Origin: JAEUMG01 sp046349315
Lineage (GTDB): Bacteria > Pseudomonadota > Alphaproteobacteria > Rhizobiales > Aestuariivirgaceae
Direction of reading: 5' to 3'
Length of the DNA stretch: 64,000 nt
NCBI GenBank assembly: GCA_046349315.1
Contig: JAXMCQ010000025.1
Coordinates: forward strand, 22,507-86,506
Position numbers and translations under genes: made by a program. This document shows, piece after piece, positions 54,699 to 62,789 of the stretch (position 1 is its first letter; the number at the start of each line of letters is the position of its first letter). Under the pieces are notes generated by a model that saw nothing but the letters and a program-made list of their open reading frames with translations, made no database searches and was not told the origin of the DNA.

Positions 54699-55166
54699 TC
54701 AGTTAGCCTCGGCCTTTTTTTCGGTTTCCGAACCGGTCACGAGGCCAATCTTGTGGAACCCCGCCTGGTTGAGGGCGCCCATTACCTGCATCACCGATCC
54801 GTAGGGAACATTGGTATCGGCGCGCACGAAGATCTGCTCGTCATAGCCATTCTTGGCGACGGCCTGGAGTTTCGGCGTCAGCGTCTCAAGGTCGATCTCG
54901 GTCTCCTGCAGGAAAATCTTGTTTTCCGCCGTCACCGTCACGGTGATCGGCTCGTTGCTGCCCTGCAGCGGCTTTGCTTTCGTCTCGGGAAGTTCAATTG
55001 GCACGCCGACCGTCATCAACGGCGCCGCCACCATGAAAACAATGAGCAGCACCAGCATCACGTCGACCATCGGCGTGACGTTGATATCGCTCATCGGAGA
55101 AAAGGACTTTCGGCGGCTGCCGCGCCGCGTATACCCGCCTTTTGCTCCGCCTGCCGCTGCGCCCAT
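54699..55166 (-). CDS. tolR: Tol-Pal system protein TolR (ExbD family)
   Basis: A 155-residue ExbD/TolR protein. One helix (about residues 33-53) contains the functional Asp in NVTPMVDVMLVLLIVFMV, which carries protons in the TolQR motor. The periplasmic part follows. It is encoded between tolQ and tolA with 2-base gaps. Confidence 0.95.
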   Translation of the reverse strand: MGAAAGGAKGGYTRRGSRRKSFSPMSDINVTPMVDVMLVLLIVFMVAAPLMTVGVPIELPETKAKPLQGSNEPITVTVTAENKIFLQETEIDLETLTPKLQAVAKNGYDEQIFVRADTNVPYGSVMQVMGALNQAGFHKIGLVTGSETEKKAEAN

Positions 55167-55168
55167 CG

Positions 55169-55879
55169 CTAAATCCGCTCGTCCAACTGGCGTGAAATGA
55201 TGGCGGAAAATTCATCGGCGAAATTCTCGAACCGAGACCCGATCTTCCCCGCGTCGGCGGCGAACTTATTGTAGAAGATTGTCGCTGGTATGGCGGCGAG
55301 AAGGCCAAGCGCGGTAGCAAAAAGCGCTTCCGCAATACCCGGCGCGACCACCGAAAGATTGGTGTTCTGCGAATTGGCGATGGCCTGAAAGCTGGTCATG
55401 ATGCCCCAGACCGTGCCGAAGAGGCCGACGAAGGGGGTCGCCGAACCGACGGTTGCAAGGAACAGGAGGCGCGATTCGACCCGGCCCACTTCCTTCTGGA
55501 TCTGGACGTCCATGACCTTCTCGATGCGCTTCTGGACGCCCTGGAAACCGGCCCTGAGCGCGCTTTCCTGGCTGCGCTTCCATTCGCGCATGGCGCTCAT
55601 GAAGATCGAGGCGAGCCCCATCGTATCGCGCGAACCCAGCGTCAAATAAAGGTCTTCGAGCGACTGGCCCGACCAGAAGCTCTGTTCGAAACGGTCGTCC
55701 GCGGCATTCACGCGGCGCACGACGAAGAATTTCTCGAAGATGATCGCCCATGACCAGATGGACGCGATGGCGAGGCCCAGCATGACGATCTGGACCGGCA
55801 AACTCGCCTGCCAGACCAGGTGCCACAAAGAGATATGACCGGCGGTCTGGGCGACGCCCTGTACGGTTTCTACTTCCAT
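55169..55879 (-). CDS. tolQ: Tol-Pal system protein TolQ (ExbB/MotA family)
   Basis: A 236-residue inner-membrane proton-channel subunit with three helices (about 24-45, 138-160, 175-200). The central MotA/ExbB domain has GSATPFVGLFGTVWGIMTSF and PGIAEALFATALGLLAAIPA. With TolR it converts the proton gradient into movement of TolA. First of the tolQRAB set and downstream of ybgC. Confidence 0.95.
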   Translation of the reverse strand: MEVETVQGVAQTAGHISLWHLVWQASLPVQIVMLGLAIASIWSWAIIFEKFFVVRRVNAADDRFEQSFWSGQSLEDLYLTLGSRDTMGLASIFMSAMREWKRSQESALRAGFQGVQKRIEKVMDVQIQKEVGRVESRLLFLATVGSATPFVGLFGTVWGIMTSFQAIANSQNTNLSVVAPGIAEALFATALGLLAAIPATIFYNKFAADAGKIGSRFENFADEFSAIISRQLDERI

Positions 55880-56077
55880 TCCTGCTTTCCCACCGCCCGG
55901 CGCCCGAATCCGCCGCGATCCCGCTTACCACCAGGCCGGATGCGCCGTGAAACAGGCCAAATCTGTCGAAACTGCGGCGATTTCTGTGTTTTAGCCCGAA
56001 TCCCCTCACCTGTGCGGCGATGGTCACAGTCTAGGGAAGCAAGCCATGGTTAACATCGGGTTAGCGCCGCGCCGCGC

Positions 56078-56545
56078 CTATTCCGGCTTTGTTTGCAACG
56101 CCTTGAAGCGGTTGGCGAGATCCCCGGGAAAGCGCCGCGGCCGTCCGTCCGCCCCGATGAGCGCCACCGTGACGCGGGCTTTGAATAGCAAGGTTTCTTC
56201 CCGCGTGATCCGCTGGCCGAGCACCATGCGGGCTCCGCCCGTCTCGAGGCAGACTGTACTGACCTCGAGCAGATCGTCGATTCGCGCGGGTTTGAGGAAA
56301 TCGCATTCCATGCGCCGCACCACGAAGACGAGGCTGCCCCCCTCGACCTCATGCAAATCCCGATGATGGATTCCCATCAGGCGCAGACAGTCGGTGCGGC
56401 CCCGCTCGCAAAATTTCACGTAATTGGCGTGATAGACCGCGCCGGAAAAATCCGTGTCCTCGAAATAGACACGGATCGGCAGCACATGCAGTCCCTCCGT
56501 GATTCGCCCGGCAATATCGGGCCAGCCGGATTCAGAGATCGTCAT
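56078..56545 (-). CDS. ybgC: Acyl-CoA thioesterase YbgC
   Basis: A 155-residue hot-dog-fold thioesterase. IRVYFEDTDFSGAVYHANYVKFCERGRTD contains the catalytic Asp and the family's YF-Y-x-H-region. ATG 56545 overlaps the end of ruvB by 14 bases. It belongs to the ybgC-tolQRAB cluster. Its physiological acyl-CoA is unclear. The longer in-frame region upstream is within ruvB. Confidence 0.92.
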   Translation of the reverse strand: MTISESGWPDIAGRITEGLHVLPIRVYFEDTDFSGAVYHANYVKFCERGRTDCLRLMGIHHRDLHEVEGGSLVFVVRRMECDFLKPARIDDLLEVSTVCLETGGARMVLGQRITREETLLFKARVTVALIGADGRPRRFPGDLANRFKALQTKPE

Positions 56546-57575
56546 TGTCGAGCGGCAATGTGCCTTGCGTGATCTCGGGCCGCTGCGGCACGGCGAGGCC
56601 AAGATGGCGGAAGGCATGCGGGGTGAGCAGGCGGCCGCGCGGCGTGCGATTGATGAAGCCAAGCTGGAGCAAATAGGGCTCGATGATCTCCTCGACCGCA
56701 TCGCGCGCTTCCGACAGCGATGCGGCGATCGTGTCGATGCCCACCGGACCGCCGCCGAAATTGACCGCGATGCAGGTGAGATAGCGATGATCGAGCGAAT
56801 CAAGGCCGCGCCGGTCGACCTCGAGATTGCTGAGCGCACGATCGGCGATGGCCTTGTCGATCGCGCCCGCACCTTCGACGGCTGCAAAATCGCGCACGCG
56901 CCGCAAGAGCCTGCCGGCGATGCGCGGCGTGCCGCGCGAGCGCCGTGCAATTTCAGCCGCCCCTTCCTCGCTCATCGCTATCTTCAGTACGCGCGCGCCA
57001 CGCCGCACGATGTCGAGAAGTTCTTCTTCCGTGTAGAACTCGAGGCGAACGGGAATTCCAAAACGGTCGCGCAACGGCGTGGTCAGAAGCCCGGTGCGTG
57101 TCGTTGCACCGATGAGCGTGAATTTTGCAAGATCGATCCTGACCGAGCGCGCCGCAGGCCCTTCGCCGATGATGAGGTCGAGCTGGAAATCCTCCATCGC
57201 CGGATAGAGGATTTCTTCGACCGCCGGATTGAGGCGGTGGATCTCGTCGATGAAGAGGACGTCGCGCTCTTCGAGATTGGTAAGGAGTGCGGCAAGATCG
57301 CCGGCCTTGGCAATGACCGGCCCCGAGGTTGCGCGGAAGTTCACGCCAAGCTCGCGCGCCACGATCTGCGCCAGCGTCGTCTTGCCGAGGCCGGGCGGCC
57401 CGGCGAACAGCACATGGTCGAGCGCTTCGCTGCGTCCCTTCGCCGCTTCGATGAAGACCTTGAGATTCTGTTTTGCCCGGCCCTGGCCGACAAACTCCGC
57501 CAGAAGCTGCGGCCGCAGATGGGTATCGAGTTGATCTTCGGGCTTCTGCTCGCGATCGATGAGCCGGGCATTCAT
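56532..57575 (-). CDS. ruvB: Holliday junction helicase subunit RuvB
   Basis: A 347-residue AAA+ ATPase that drives branch migration. Walker A GPPGLGKTTLAQ, Walker B LFIDEIHRL, and the RPSTGRL-like sensor region are present, with the winged-helix DNA-binding end (LGFINRTPRGRLLTPHAFRHLG). The start ATG 57575 overlaps ruvA's stop by four bases. Co-transcribed with ruvA and ybgC. Confidence 0.97.
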   Translation of the reverse strand: MNARLIDREQKPEDQLDTHLRPQLLAEFVGQGRAKQNLKVFIEAAKGRSEALDHVLFAGPPGLGKTTLAQIVARELGVNFRATSGPVIAKAGDLAALLTNLEERDVLFIDEIHRLNPAVEEILYPAMEDFQLDLIIGEGPAARSVRIDLAKFTLIGATTRTGLLTTPLRDRFGIPVRLEFYTEEELLDIVRRGARVLKIAMSEEGAAEIARRSRGTPRIAGRLLRRVRDFAAVEGAGAIDKAIADRALSNLEVDRRGLDSLDHRYLTCIAVNFGGGPVGIDTIAASLSEARDAVEEIIEPYLLQLGFINRTPRGRLLTPHAFRHLGLAVPQRPEITQGTLPLDNDDL

Positions 57576-58189
57576 GCCGTTGCAAGCTCTCTGAGTGCAA
57601 GACGGATCAGGCGCTCGGGCGCCGGCTCATCGCCGGCTTTCTTGAGCGCCGCACTGACTGCGGCTCCTGCCTGCACCTGGCCGTAGCCGAGATTGACCAA
57701 TGCCGAGACGGCATCCGCCGCCACCGTCGGGCGCGGCGCATCGAGTTCGGCCGATAGCCGCGAGAGACCGGAATCGGCGGGCGCAAAGGCCGGCGCCTTG
57801 TCCTTCAGCTCACTGACGATCCGCTGCGCAAGCTTCGGTCCGACGCCCGGCGCCCGTGCCACCATCGCCTTGTCCTGTAGTGCAATGGCATTCGCGAGAT
57901 CGCTCGCTGACAACGTTGAAAGTATTGCAAGCGCCACTTTGGTGCCAACGCCCTGCACGGTCTGCAACAGACGGAACCAATCGCGCTCGCCGGCCGTCGC
58001 GAATCCGGCAAGCCGGATCATGTCCTGCGTGACCAGCATTTCAGTATGGACTTCGGCGAATTCGCCGGCGCCTGGCAGCGCGCTCAGCGTCTTTCCCGAA
58101 CAGAAGACGTGATAACACACACCGCCGACATCGATCATGACCCAATCCGGCCCGGTGCTGTCGATCCGCCCTTTGAGTTTGCCGATCAT
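57572..58189 (-). CDS. ruvA: Holliday junction helicase subunit RuvA
   Basis: A 205-residue DNA-junction-binding protein. The N-terminal OB domain begins MIGKLKGRIDSTGPDWVMIDVGGVCYHV; the HhH motif appears as LQTVQGVGTKVALAIL and LQDKAMVARAPGVGPKLAQRIVSELKDK, and the C-terminal helical domain contacts RuvB. It is separated from ruvC by the vapBC pair, only one base from the vapC stop. Confidence 0.96.
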   Translation of the reverse strand: MIGKLKGRIDSTGPDWVMIDVGGVCYHVFCSGKTLSALPGAGEFAEVHTEMLVTQDMIRLAGFATAGERDWFRLLQTVQGVGTKVALAILSTLSASDLANAIALQDKAMVARAPGVGPKLAQRIVSELKDKAPAFAPADSGLSRLSAELDAPRPTVAADAVSALVNLGYGQVQAGAAVSAALKKAGDEPAPERLIRLALRELATA

Positions 58190-58190
58190 C

Positions 58191-58604
58191 CTAGCGCTCA
58201 GTTGGCGAGACGATGCGCAGCGCCGGAAAGTAGCTTCGATAGTGCGCGCGATCCCGTGTCAGCAGAGCGTAGCCTAGTACAAGCGCATGAGCTCCGATCA
58301 GGAAATCGGGAAGCGTGGACGATTTGATCCCGCCACGGCGTCGATACTCGCGAAATGCCTGTCCGGCGACGAACGCCGACGCCCAAGGCAGGTCTTCTCG
58401 CCGACATGAACTGTGGGCAAGAAACTGGTCAACTTCTTCGATGCGTTCGAATGCAGCAGATATTTCGCTGAACACTATGGCGTTGATCACAAGCTCCCCA
58501 TTGGACCGGGCGTAGCGCAATGCGTTAGCCGACCACTCTCGCCAAACCGGGTCGTCTGTAGCGAGATCAAGCAGGACATTAGCGTCGACCAGGGTCGACG
58601 TCAT
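58191..58604 (-). CDS. vapC: PIN-domain ribonuclease toxin (VapC)
   Basis: A 137-residue PIN nuclease. The acidic catalytic residues appear in VDANVLLDL (Asp8), NAIVFSEISAAF, LPDFLIGAHAL and LTRDRAHY. It overlaps the upstream AbrB-type antitoxin gene by 26 bases, as in VapBC pairs. The toxin cleaves RNA, classically initiator tRNA or a rRNA site (family knowledge; target here unknown). It sits between ruvC and ruvA. Confidence 0.9.
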   Translation of the reverse strand: MTSTLVDANVLLDLATDDPVWREWSANALRYARSNGELVINAIVFSEISAAFERIEEVDQFLAHSSCRREDLPWASAFVAGQAFREYRRRGGIKSSTLPDFLIGAHALVLGYALLTRDRAHYRSYFPALRIVSPTER

Positions 58605-58851
58605 CGAAGGGTCCCCGCGTCATTTCCATGATCTCGTCCGTGGTCAAACCTGAAGTACCCGTTCCCCTGACTCGCTTCAACCACGCTTCAAACTCCTCCG
58701 CACGGTCGACATCGCTGTCGCTTCGATTCGCGCGAACAAGCTTTACCTCCTCGCCATCCATAACGAAGGCGACCTCGACCCCGGGCACAAATCCAGCCCT
58801 TCGCCTGATCTCAAGCGGTATGGTGACTTGACCTTTTTTGGTGACGCGCAT
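58579..58851 (-). CDS. vapB: AbrB/MazE-type antitoxin (VapB)
   Basis: A 90-residue antitoxin. Residues 1-45 form the SpoVT-AbrB DNA-binding domain (MRVTKKGQVTIPLEIRRRAG), the tail binds the toxin. It begins at ATG 58851, directly beside a 21-base inverted repeat that probably serves as its own operator. Toxin and antitoxin genes overlap, so they are made together. Confidence 0.9.
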   Translation of the reverse strand: MRVTKKGQVTIPLEIRRRAGFVPGVEVAFVMDGEEVKLVRANRSDSDVDRAEEFEAWLKRVRGTGTSGLTTDEIMEMTRGPFDDVDPGRR

Positions 58852-58852
58852 G

Positions 58853-58873
58853 GTAATACCTCGTAGGTATTAC
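58853..58873. promoter_or_regulatory. Candidate VapB operator palindrome
   Basis: GTAATACC (58853-58860) and GGTATTAC (58866-58873) form a perfect inverted repeat with a 5-base centre, one base before the vapB start codon. The vapB ribosome binding site lies inside it, so bound VapBC could block both transcription and ribosome access. Confidence 0.75.
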
Positions 58874-58895
58874 TTATCAACAGCCCTAGAACACG

Positions 58896-59393
58896 TCAAG
58901 AACAAACCGTCCTGATGCTGCGGTGATGCGCGTGGCAGATGGCGATCGCAAGCGCATCTGCGGAATCCGCTGTCTCTGGGCTAGCCTTGGGTAGCAGCAC
59001 CCGCACCATATGCCGGATCTGGGTCTTTTCCGCATGCCCCGCCCCCACCACCGACTTCTTGATAACATTCGGCGCGTATTCAGCGATCGGAATGCCGAGC
59101 AAGGCCGGCGCCAGCATTGCGGCGCCACGCGCCTGGCCAAGTTTCAGAGTTGCGCGCGCATCCTTGTTGACGAAGGTCTCTTCGATCGCGGCTTCATGCG
59201 GCGTGAATTCCCGCAAAACGGCAAGCAATTGCGAATGGATTTGCAGGAGCCGCTCCGCGAGTGCGGCCTCGCCGTCGGACTGGATGCGGCCATCGGCGAC
59301 ATGTGAAAGCCGCGTACCATTGACCTCGACGATCCCCCAGCCCGCATTGCGCAGGCCCGGATCGATCCCGATGATTCGGACAACGACGGACAT
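58896..59393 (-). CDS. ruvC: Holliday junction resolvase RuvC
   Basis: A 165-residue endonuclease that resolves Holliday junctions. Catalytic acids are in IIGIDPGLRNAG, AAIEETFVNKD and TADSADALAIAICH, the last providing two Asp. It is the first ruv gene in the transcription direction, with vapBC between it and ruvA. Upstream is yebC, 35 bases away. Confidence 0.96.
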   Translation of the reverse strand: MSVVVRIIGIDPGLRNAGWGIVEVNGTRLSHVADGRIQSDGEAALAERLLQIHSQLLAVLREFTPHEAAIEETFVNKDARATLKLGQARGAAMLAPALLGIPIAEYAPNVIKKSVVGAGHAEKTQIRHMVRVLLPKASPETADSADALAIAICHAHHRSIRTVCS

Positions 59394-59428
59394 GGGCGAG
59401 AATTATCACGCCGGCTGCGGCCTTGCAC

Positions 59429-60178
59429 TCAGGCAGCGGTGAGCTTTCGCATCACTTCTTCCGAAACCTCGAAATTCGTGAAGACATTCTGCACATCATC
59501 GTCTTCATCGAGCGCATCGATAAGCTTCATCAGGCTTTCGGCCTTCTCTTCATCGACCGGCGCCATGGTCTGCGGCTTCCACACGACCTTGACCGATTCC
59601 GCCTCGCCGAGCTTCGCGGCAAGCGCCGATGAGACTTCCCCGATATTCTCGAATGCGCAGGTGATCGTATGCCCGCTCTCATCCGACTGGGCATCATCTG
59701 CACCGGCGTCGATTGCCGCTTCGAGCATTGCATCTACCGAGCCCGCCGAAGCCTTATAGAAGATCTCTCCGACGCGATTGAACATGAAGGCGACGGAACC
59801 GGTCTCGCCGAGATTGCCGCCATATTTAAGGAACACCGAGCGGACCACGCTCGCCGTGCGGTTGCGGTTGTCGGTTAGAGCCTCGGCGATAACGGCGACG
59901 CCTCCGGGGCCATAGCCCTCATAGCGGATCGATTCATAAGTCTCGGCGTCTCCGCCCATCGCCTTCTTGATGGCGCGCTCAATATTGTCCTTGGGCATGT
60001 TCTCGGCGCGCGCATTCTGGACGGCAAGGCGCAGGCGTGGGTTCTTTTCGGGGTCGGGCAGGCCGGACTTCGCAGCAACGGTGACTTCGCGGGCAAGCTT
60101 GGAGAAGAGCCGCGAACGGATCGCATCCTGCTTGCCTTTGCGGTGCATGATGTTCTTGAATTGTGAATGGCCGGCCAT
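59429..60178 (-). CDS. yebC: YebC/PmpR-family transcriptional regulator
   Basis: A 249-residue protein of the widespread YebC/TACO1 family. The start MAGHSQFKNIMHRKGKQDAIRSRLF is diagnostic, followed by AKKAMGG-like and GYGPGGVAVI segments. Members act as DNA-binding regulators or as translation factors at poly-proline sites. It is usually encoded next to ruvC, as here. Confidence 0.94.
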   Translation of the reverse strand: MAGHSQFKNIMHRKGKQDAIRSRLFSKLAREVTVAAKSGLPDPEKNPRLRLAVQNARAENMPKDNIERAIKKAMGGDAETYESIRYEGYGPGGVAVIAEALTDNRNRTASVVRSVFLKYGGNLGETGSVAFMFNRVGEIFYKASAGSVDAMLEAAIDAGADDAQSDESGHTITCAFENIGEVSSALAAKLGEAESVKVVWKPQTMAPVDEEKAESLMKLIDALDEDDDVQNVFTNFEVSEEVMRKLTAA

Positions 60179-60308
60179 GCCTCGTCCTCGAAGATTTCGG
60201 GGGCCTTATAGCCCGCTCTCTCGGCGCGCGCCAAGGCCGCCCCAGGCGTTTAACGAGACTTTAAGCGCCCCCGCCCCAGTTTGCCCGGAGTGACTGGGGA
60301 GGAACCGC

Positions 60309-60641
60309 ATGACGGCGACGACGGGGATGGTGAACGAATATTCTTTCGCGGCGGAAGGCATGGCAGGAACGGCGGCAAGTGCCGCTCTGCAGCGGGTAAG
60401 TTCGCTCGCGCGCTTTTCGCCGACCCGGCAGGCGGTGGAAGCCATAGCGACTTTGACCGAAATCGGCGGGCGCATTGAAGTAGCGCTTGTAGCGGGCGAT
60501 CGCGCGCTGGTGGATGGCAAGCATGACGAAGCAGTGCGCCGACTTGATGATGCGATGGGGTTGATGGACGAGTTGGCTCGGCTCGCCCTGGCCGAACCGG
60601 TTGCCTCGCCTGACCGCATGGCGCGGGGCTCGCTCGGATGA
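60309..60641 (+). CDS. Hypothetical protein coupled to the NUDIX gene
   Basis: A 110-residue Ala/Arg-rich helical protein from ATG 60309, with GGGGAGGA upstream. Its stop overlaps the NUDIX start by four bases (ATGA), so the two are translationally coupled. Sequence is dominated by helices such as AVEAIATLTEIGGRIEVALVAG. No family recognised. It faces yebC across a 130-base divergent gap. Confidence 0.6.
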   Translation: MTATTGMVNEYSFAAEGMAGTAASAALQRVSSLARFSPTRQAVEAIATLTEIGGRIEVALVAGDRALVDGKHDEAVRRLDDAMGLMDELARLALAEPVASPDRMARGSLG

Positions 60642-61222
60642 GCGAGGAGGACGATCGCGTTCGAATCCTCAAGAAGGAAGTCCTTCTCGACGATTGGTCG
60701 GTCGTCACCAAATATACGATTGACTACCGGCGCAGCGACGGTCGTCATGAGAAACAGATCCGGCAGGTCTATGATCGCGGCGACGGCGCCGCGATCCTTC
60801 CCTACGACCCCGGGCGCGGCCGCGTACTTCTGGTCCGGCAATTCCGCATGCCGGCTTGGGTTGCGAGCGAAAGTGGCATGCTGATCGAGGCATGCGCCGG
60901 ACTTTTAGACAAGCAGGACCCGGAAAGCTGCATCCGCAAGGAAGCCGAGGAGGAACTCGGCTACCGCATAGGGAAGCCGCGCCTGGTTTTTGCGCCTTAC
61001 ACCAGCCCGGGCAGCGTCAGCGAACGCCTTTACTGCTTCATTGCCGAATATTCCCCCGCCGATCGCATCTCGCGTGGTGGTGGCGCTGAACATGAAGGCG
61101 AGGACATCGAAGTGCTCGAGATGACCGGGAAGGAAGCCTTCGCGATGATCGCCGACGGACGCATCGTCGACGCCAAGACCATCATGCTTCTGCAATATGC
61201 GCGACTTGAGAAGCTGATCTAG
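60638..61222 (+). CDS. NUDIX hydrolase (NudK-like)
   Basis: A 194-residue NUDIX enzyme. The NUDIX helix is AGLLDKQDPESCIRKEAEEELGY; it keeps the Gly, the EA-x-EE-x-G core, but has Asp where the consensus has Glu and Lys for Arg, as in the GDP-mannose pyrophosphatase NudK. LRNWSVVTKYTIDYRR-like and APYTSPGSVSERLYCF segments support the NudK/ADP-sugar pyrophosphatase branch. It hydrolyses nucleotide sugars; the exact substrate is inferred only. Confidence 0.85.
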   Translation: MSEEDDRVRILKKEVLLDDWSVVTKYTIDYRRSDGRHEKQIRQVYDRGDGAAILPYDPGRGRVLLVRQFRMPAWVASESGMLIEACAGLLDKQDPESCIRKEAEEELGYRIGKPRLVFAPYTSPGSVSERLYCFIAEYSPADRISRGGGAEHEGEDIEVLEMTGKEAFAMIADGRIVDAKTIMLLQYARLEKLI

Positions 61223-61259
61223 ACAACATTGGTAGTAAGCCCGGCTTCCCTAAACAAAT

Positions 61260-61850
61260 TCAGGACTTGCCGCCGGCCTTTTCAATGAGTGCGGCAACCT
61301 CGACCTGCCCTCTCGCCCGCGCATGGGCGAGTGGCGGTAGGCCGTCCTTGTCGGCGAGATTGGGGTTGGCGCCAGCATCGAGCACAAGCCGCGCCGCCTC
61401 GACATGACGCGGGCCACCATCGCCCAGAATGACGATTTCCAAAAGACAAGTCCAGCCCAGGTTGTTGACGTGATCGACGTCGATGTCGGTGGTGAGCAGC
61501 ACTTTAATCGTTTCCACATGACCACGCTCGCAGGCGGGGATCAATGCGTTGCCGCCATAGCGGTTGCGAATGGAGAGGTCGGGGCCCAGCGGGACCATCT
61601 CCCGGATAAGTTCAGTGCGGCCCGATGCGCCCGCGAGCAGCCAGGGCGTATCCTTGTTCTTCGCGCGCGCGTCGATGCTGGCGCCGGACGCCATGAGCGA
61701 CTTCGCGATCGCCGTTTTATCGTGCTTCACAGCGAGGAGAAGCGCGGTTTCCCCTGACTTGTTCTTTTCATCGACAGGCGCACCGGCATTGATCAAGACA
61801 TCCACCCGCGCGGCGTCTCCAGCGATCACAGCATCATGCAATTGGGCCAA
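61260..61850 (-). CDS. Ankyrin-repeat protein
   Basis: A 196-residue protein from TTG 61850 (AGGAGAGGG upstream). Five ankyrin repeats cover nearly all of it, each with the -G-xTALLLA- or TPLH-like turn and a -G-A-x-x-x-x- loop (GETALLLAVKHDKTAIAKSL, ANPNLADKDGLPPLAHA). A protein-binding scaffold. No signal peptide is visible with this start. Partner unknown. Confidence 0.8.
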   Translation of the reverse strand: MAQLHDAVIAGDAARVDVLINAGAPVDEKNKSGETALLLAVKHDKTAIAKSLMASGASIDARAKNKDTPWLLAGASGRTELIREMVPLGPDLSIRNRYGGNALIPACERGHVETIKVLLTTDIDVDHVNNLGWTCLLEIVILGDGGPRHVEAARLVLDAGANPNLADKDGLPPLAHARARGQVEVAALIEKAGGKS

Positions 61851-61957
61851 GGTCCGCCCTCTCCTGTTGTTGCGGTGATGAGCATGCCCACCACGATAGC
61901 CCCAACCGCGTAGGCACCAAAGACGCGGATGCGTGTCCGACCGCCGTGGCTCACACC

Positions 61958-62785
61958 CTAGTTCGTGATGCCGCGCAGCCGTTCGCTGCGGCGGCGCAGA
62001 AGCTCGACAGTGATCAGCAGCAAGGTCGAGAATATGATCAGCACCGTCGCTGCAGCCGTGATGGTGGGCGAGATCATTTCGCGGATCCCGGAAAACATTT
62101 GTTTGGGCAATGTGCGCTGTTCGGGGCTCGCCAGGAACAACACCACCACGGACTCATCGAAGGAAATGACGAAGGCGAACAGGGCGCCCGAAATCATACC
62201 GGGCAGGATGAGCGGCAGCACGACTTTGAAGAACACGGTCCATGGCGGCGCACCCAGGCTCGCCCCGGCGCGCATCAGAGTCCGGTCGAATCCGGACAAG
62301 GTCGCCGTGACCGTGATCACCACGAAGGGCGTCGCCAGCGCGGTATGGGCGAGCACCAGGCCGAACAGGGTGCCCGCAAGGTTAAGCCGCGAATAGAAAA
62401 GAAACATGCCGACCGCCGCGATGATCAATGGAACAATCATCGGCGAAATCAACACCGCCATGATGGCCGCGCGCCCTGGCATGTTGGAGCGCGAAAGCCC
62501 GAGCGCCGCTAGCGTGCCAAGGAAGGTCGCAAGGCATGTCGTCGCAAGCGCGACGATGATGCTCATGCGCAGCGAACTCTGCCAACGATCGTTGAAGAAG
62601 AAGTCCTCATACCACTTCAGCGAATAACCGGGCATCGGGTAGCTGAAGAAGGACTCCGAGTTGAACGACAAGGGCATGATCGCCAGGATCGGCGCGATCA
62701 GGAATAGCAGGACGAGGCCGACGAAGACGCGAAGCCCGACATAAGAGAGCTTCTCGCCGGTTGTCATGTAAGCCGGAAATACCAT
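61958..62785 (-). CDS. Polyamine-type ABC transporter permease (PotC-like)
   Basis: A 275-residue inner-membrane permease with six helices. The cytoplasmic EAA loop that contacts the ATPase reads LMRAGASLGAPPWTVFFKVVLPLILPGMISGAL. It belongs to the PotC/YdcV type of spermidine/putrescine-class importers. It starts 4 bases after the PotB-like gene. The ATPase and binding protein are not within the window, so substrate is open. Confidence 0.9.
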   Translation of the reverse strand: MVFPAYMTTGEKLSYVGLRVFVGLVLLFLIAPILAIMPLSFNSESFFSYPMPGYSLKWYEDFFFNDRWQSSLRMSIIVALATTCLATFLGTLAALGLSRSNMPGRAAIMAVLISPMIVPLIIAAVGMFLFYSRLNLAGTLFGLVLAHTALATPFVVITVTATLSGFDRTLMRAGASLGAPPWTVFFKVVLPLILPGMISGALFAFVISFDESVVVLFLASPEQRTLPKQMFSGIREMISPTITAAATVLIIFSTLLLITVELLRRRSERLRGITN

Positions 62786-62789
62786 GCCG

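Noticed and set aside
56499..57686. A 395-residue plus-strand frame over ruvB and ruvA
   Set aside because: Antisense of two conserved genes with no domain.
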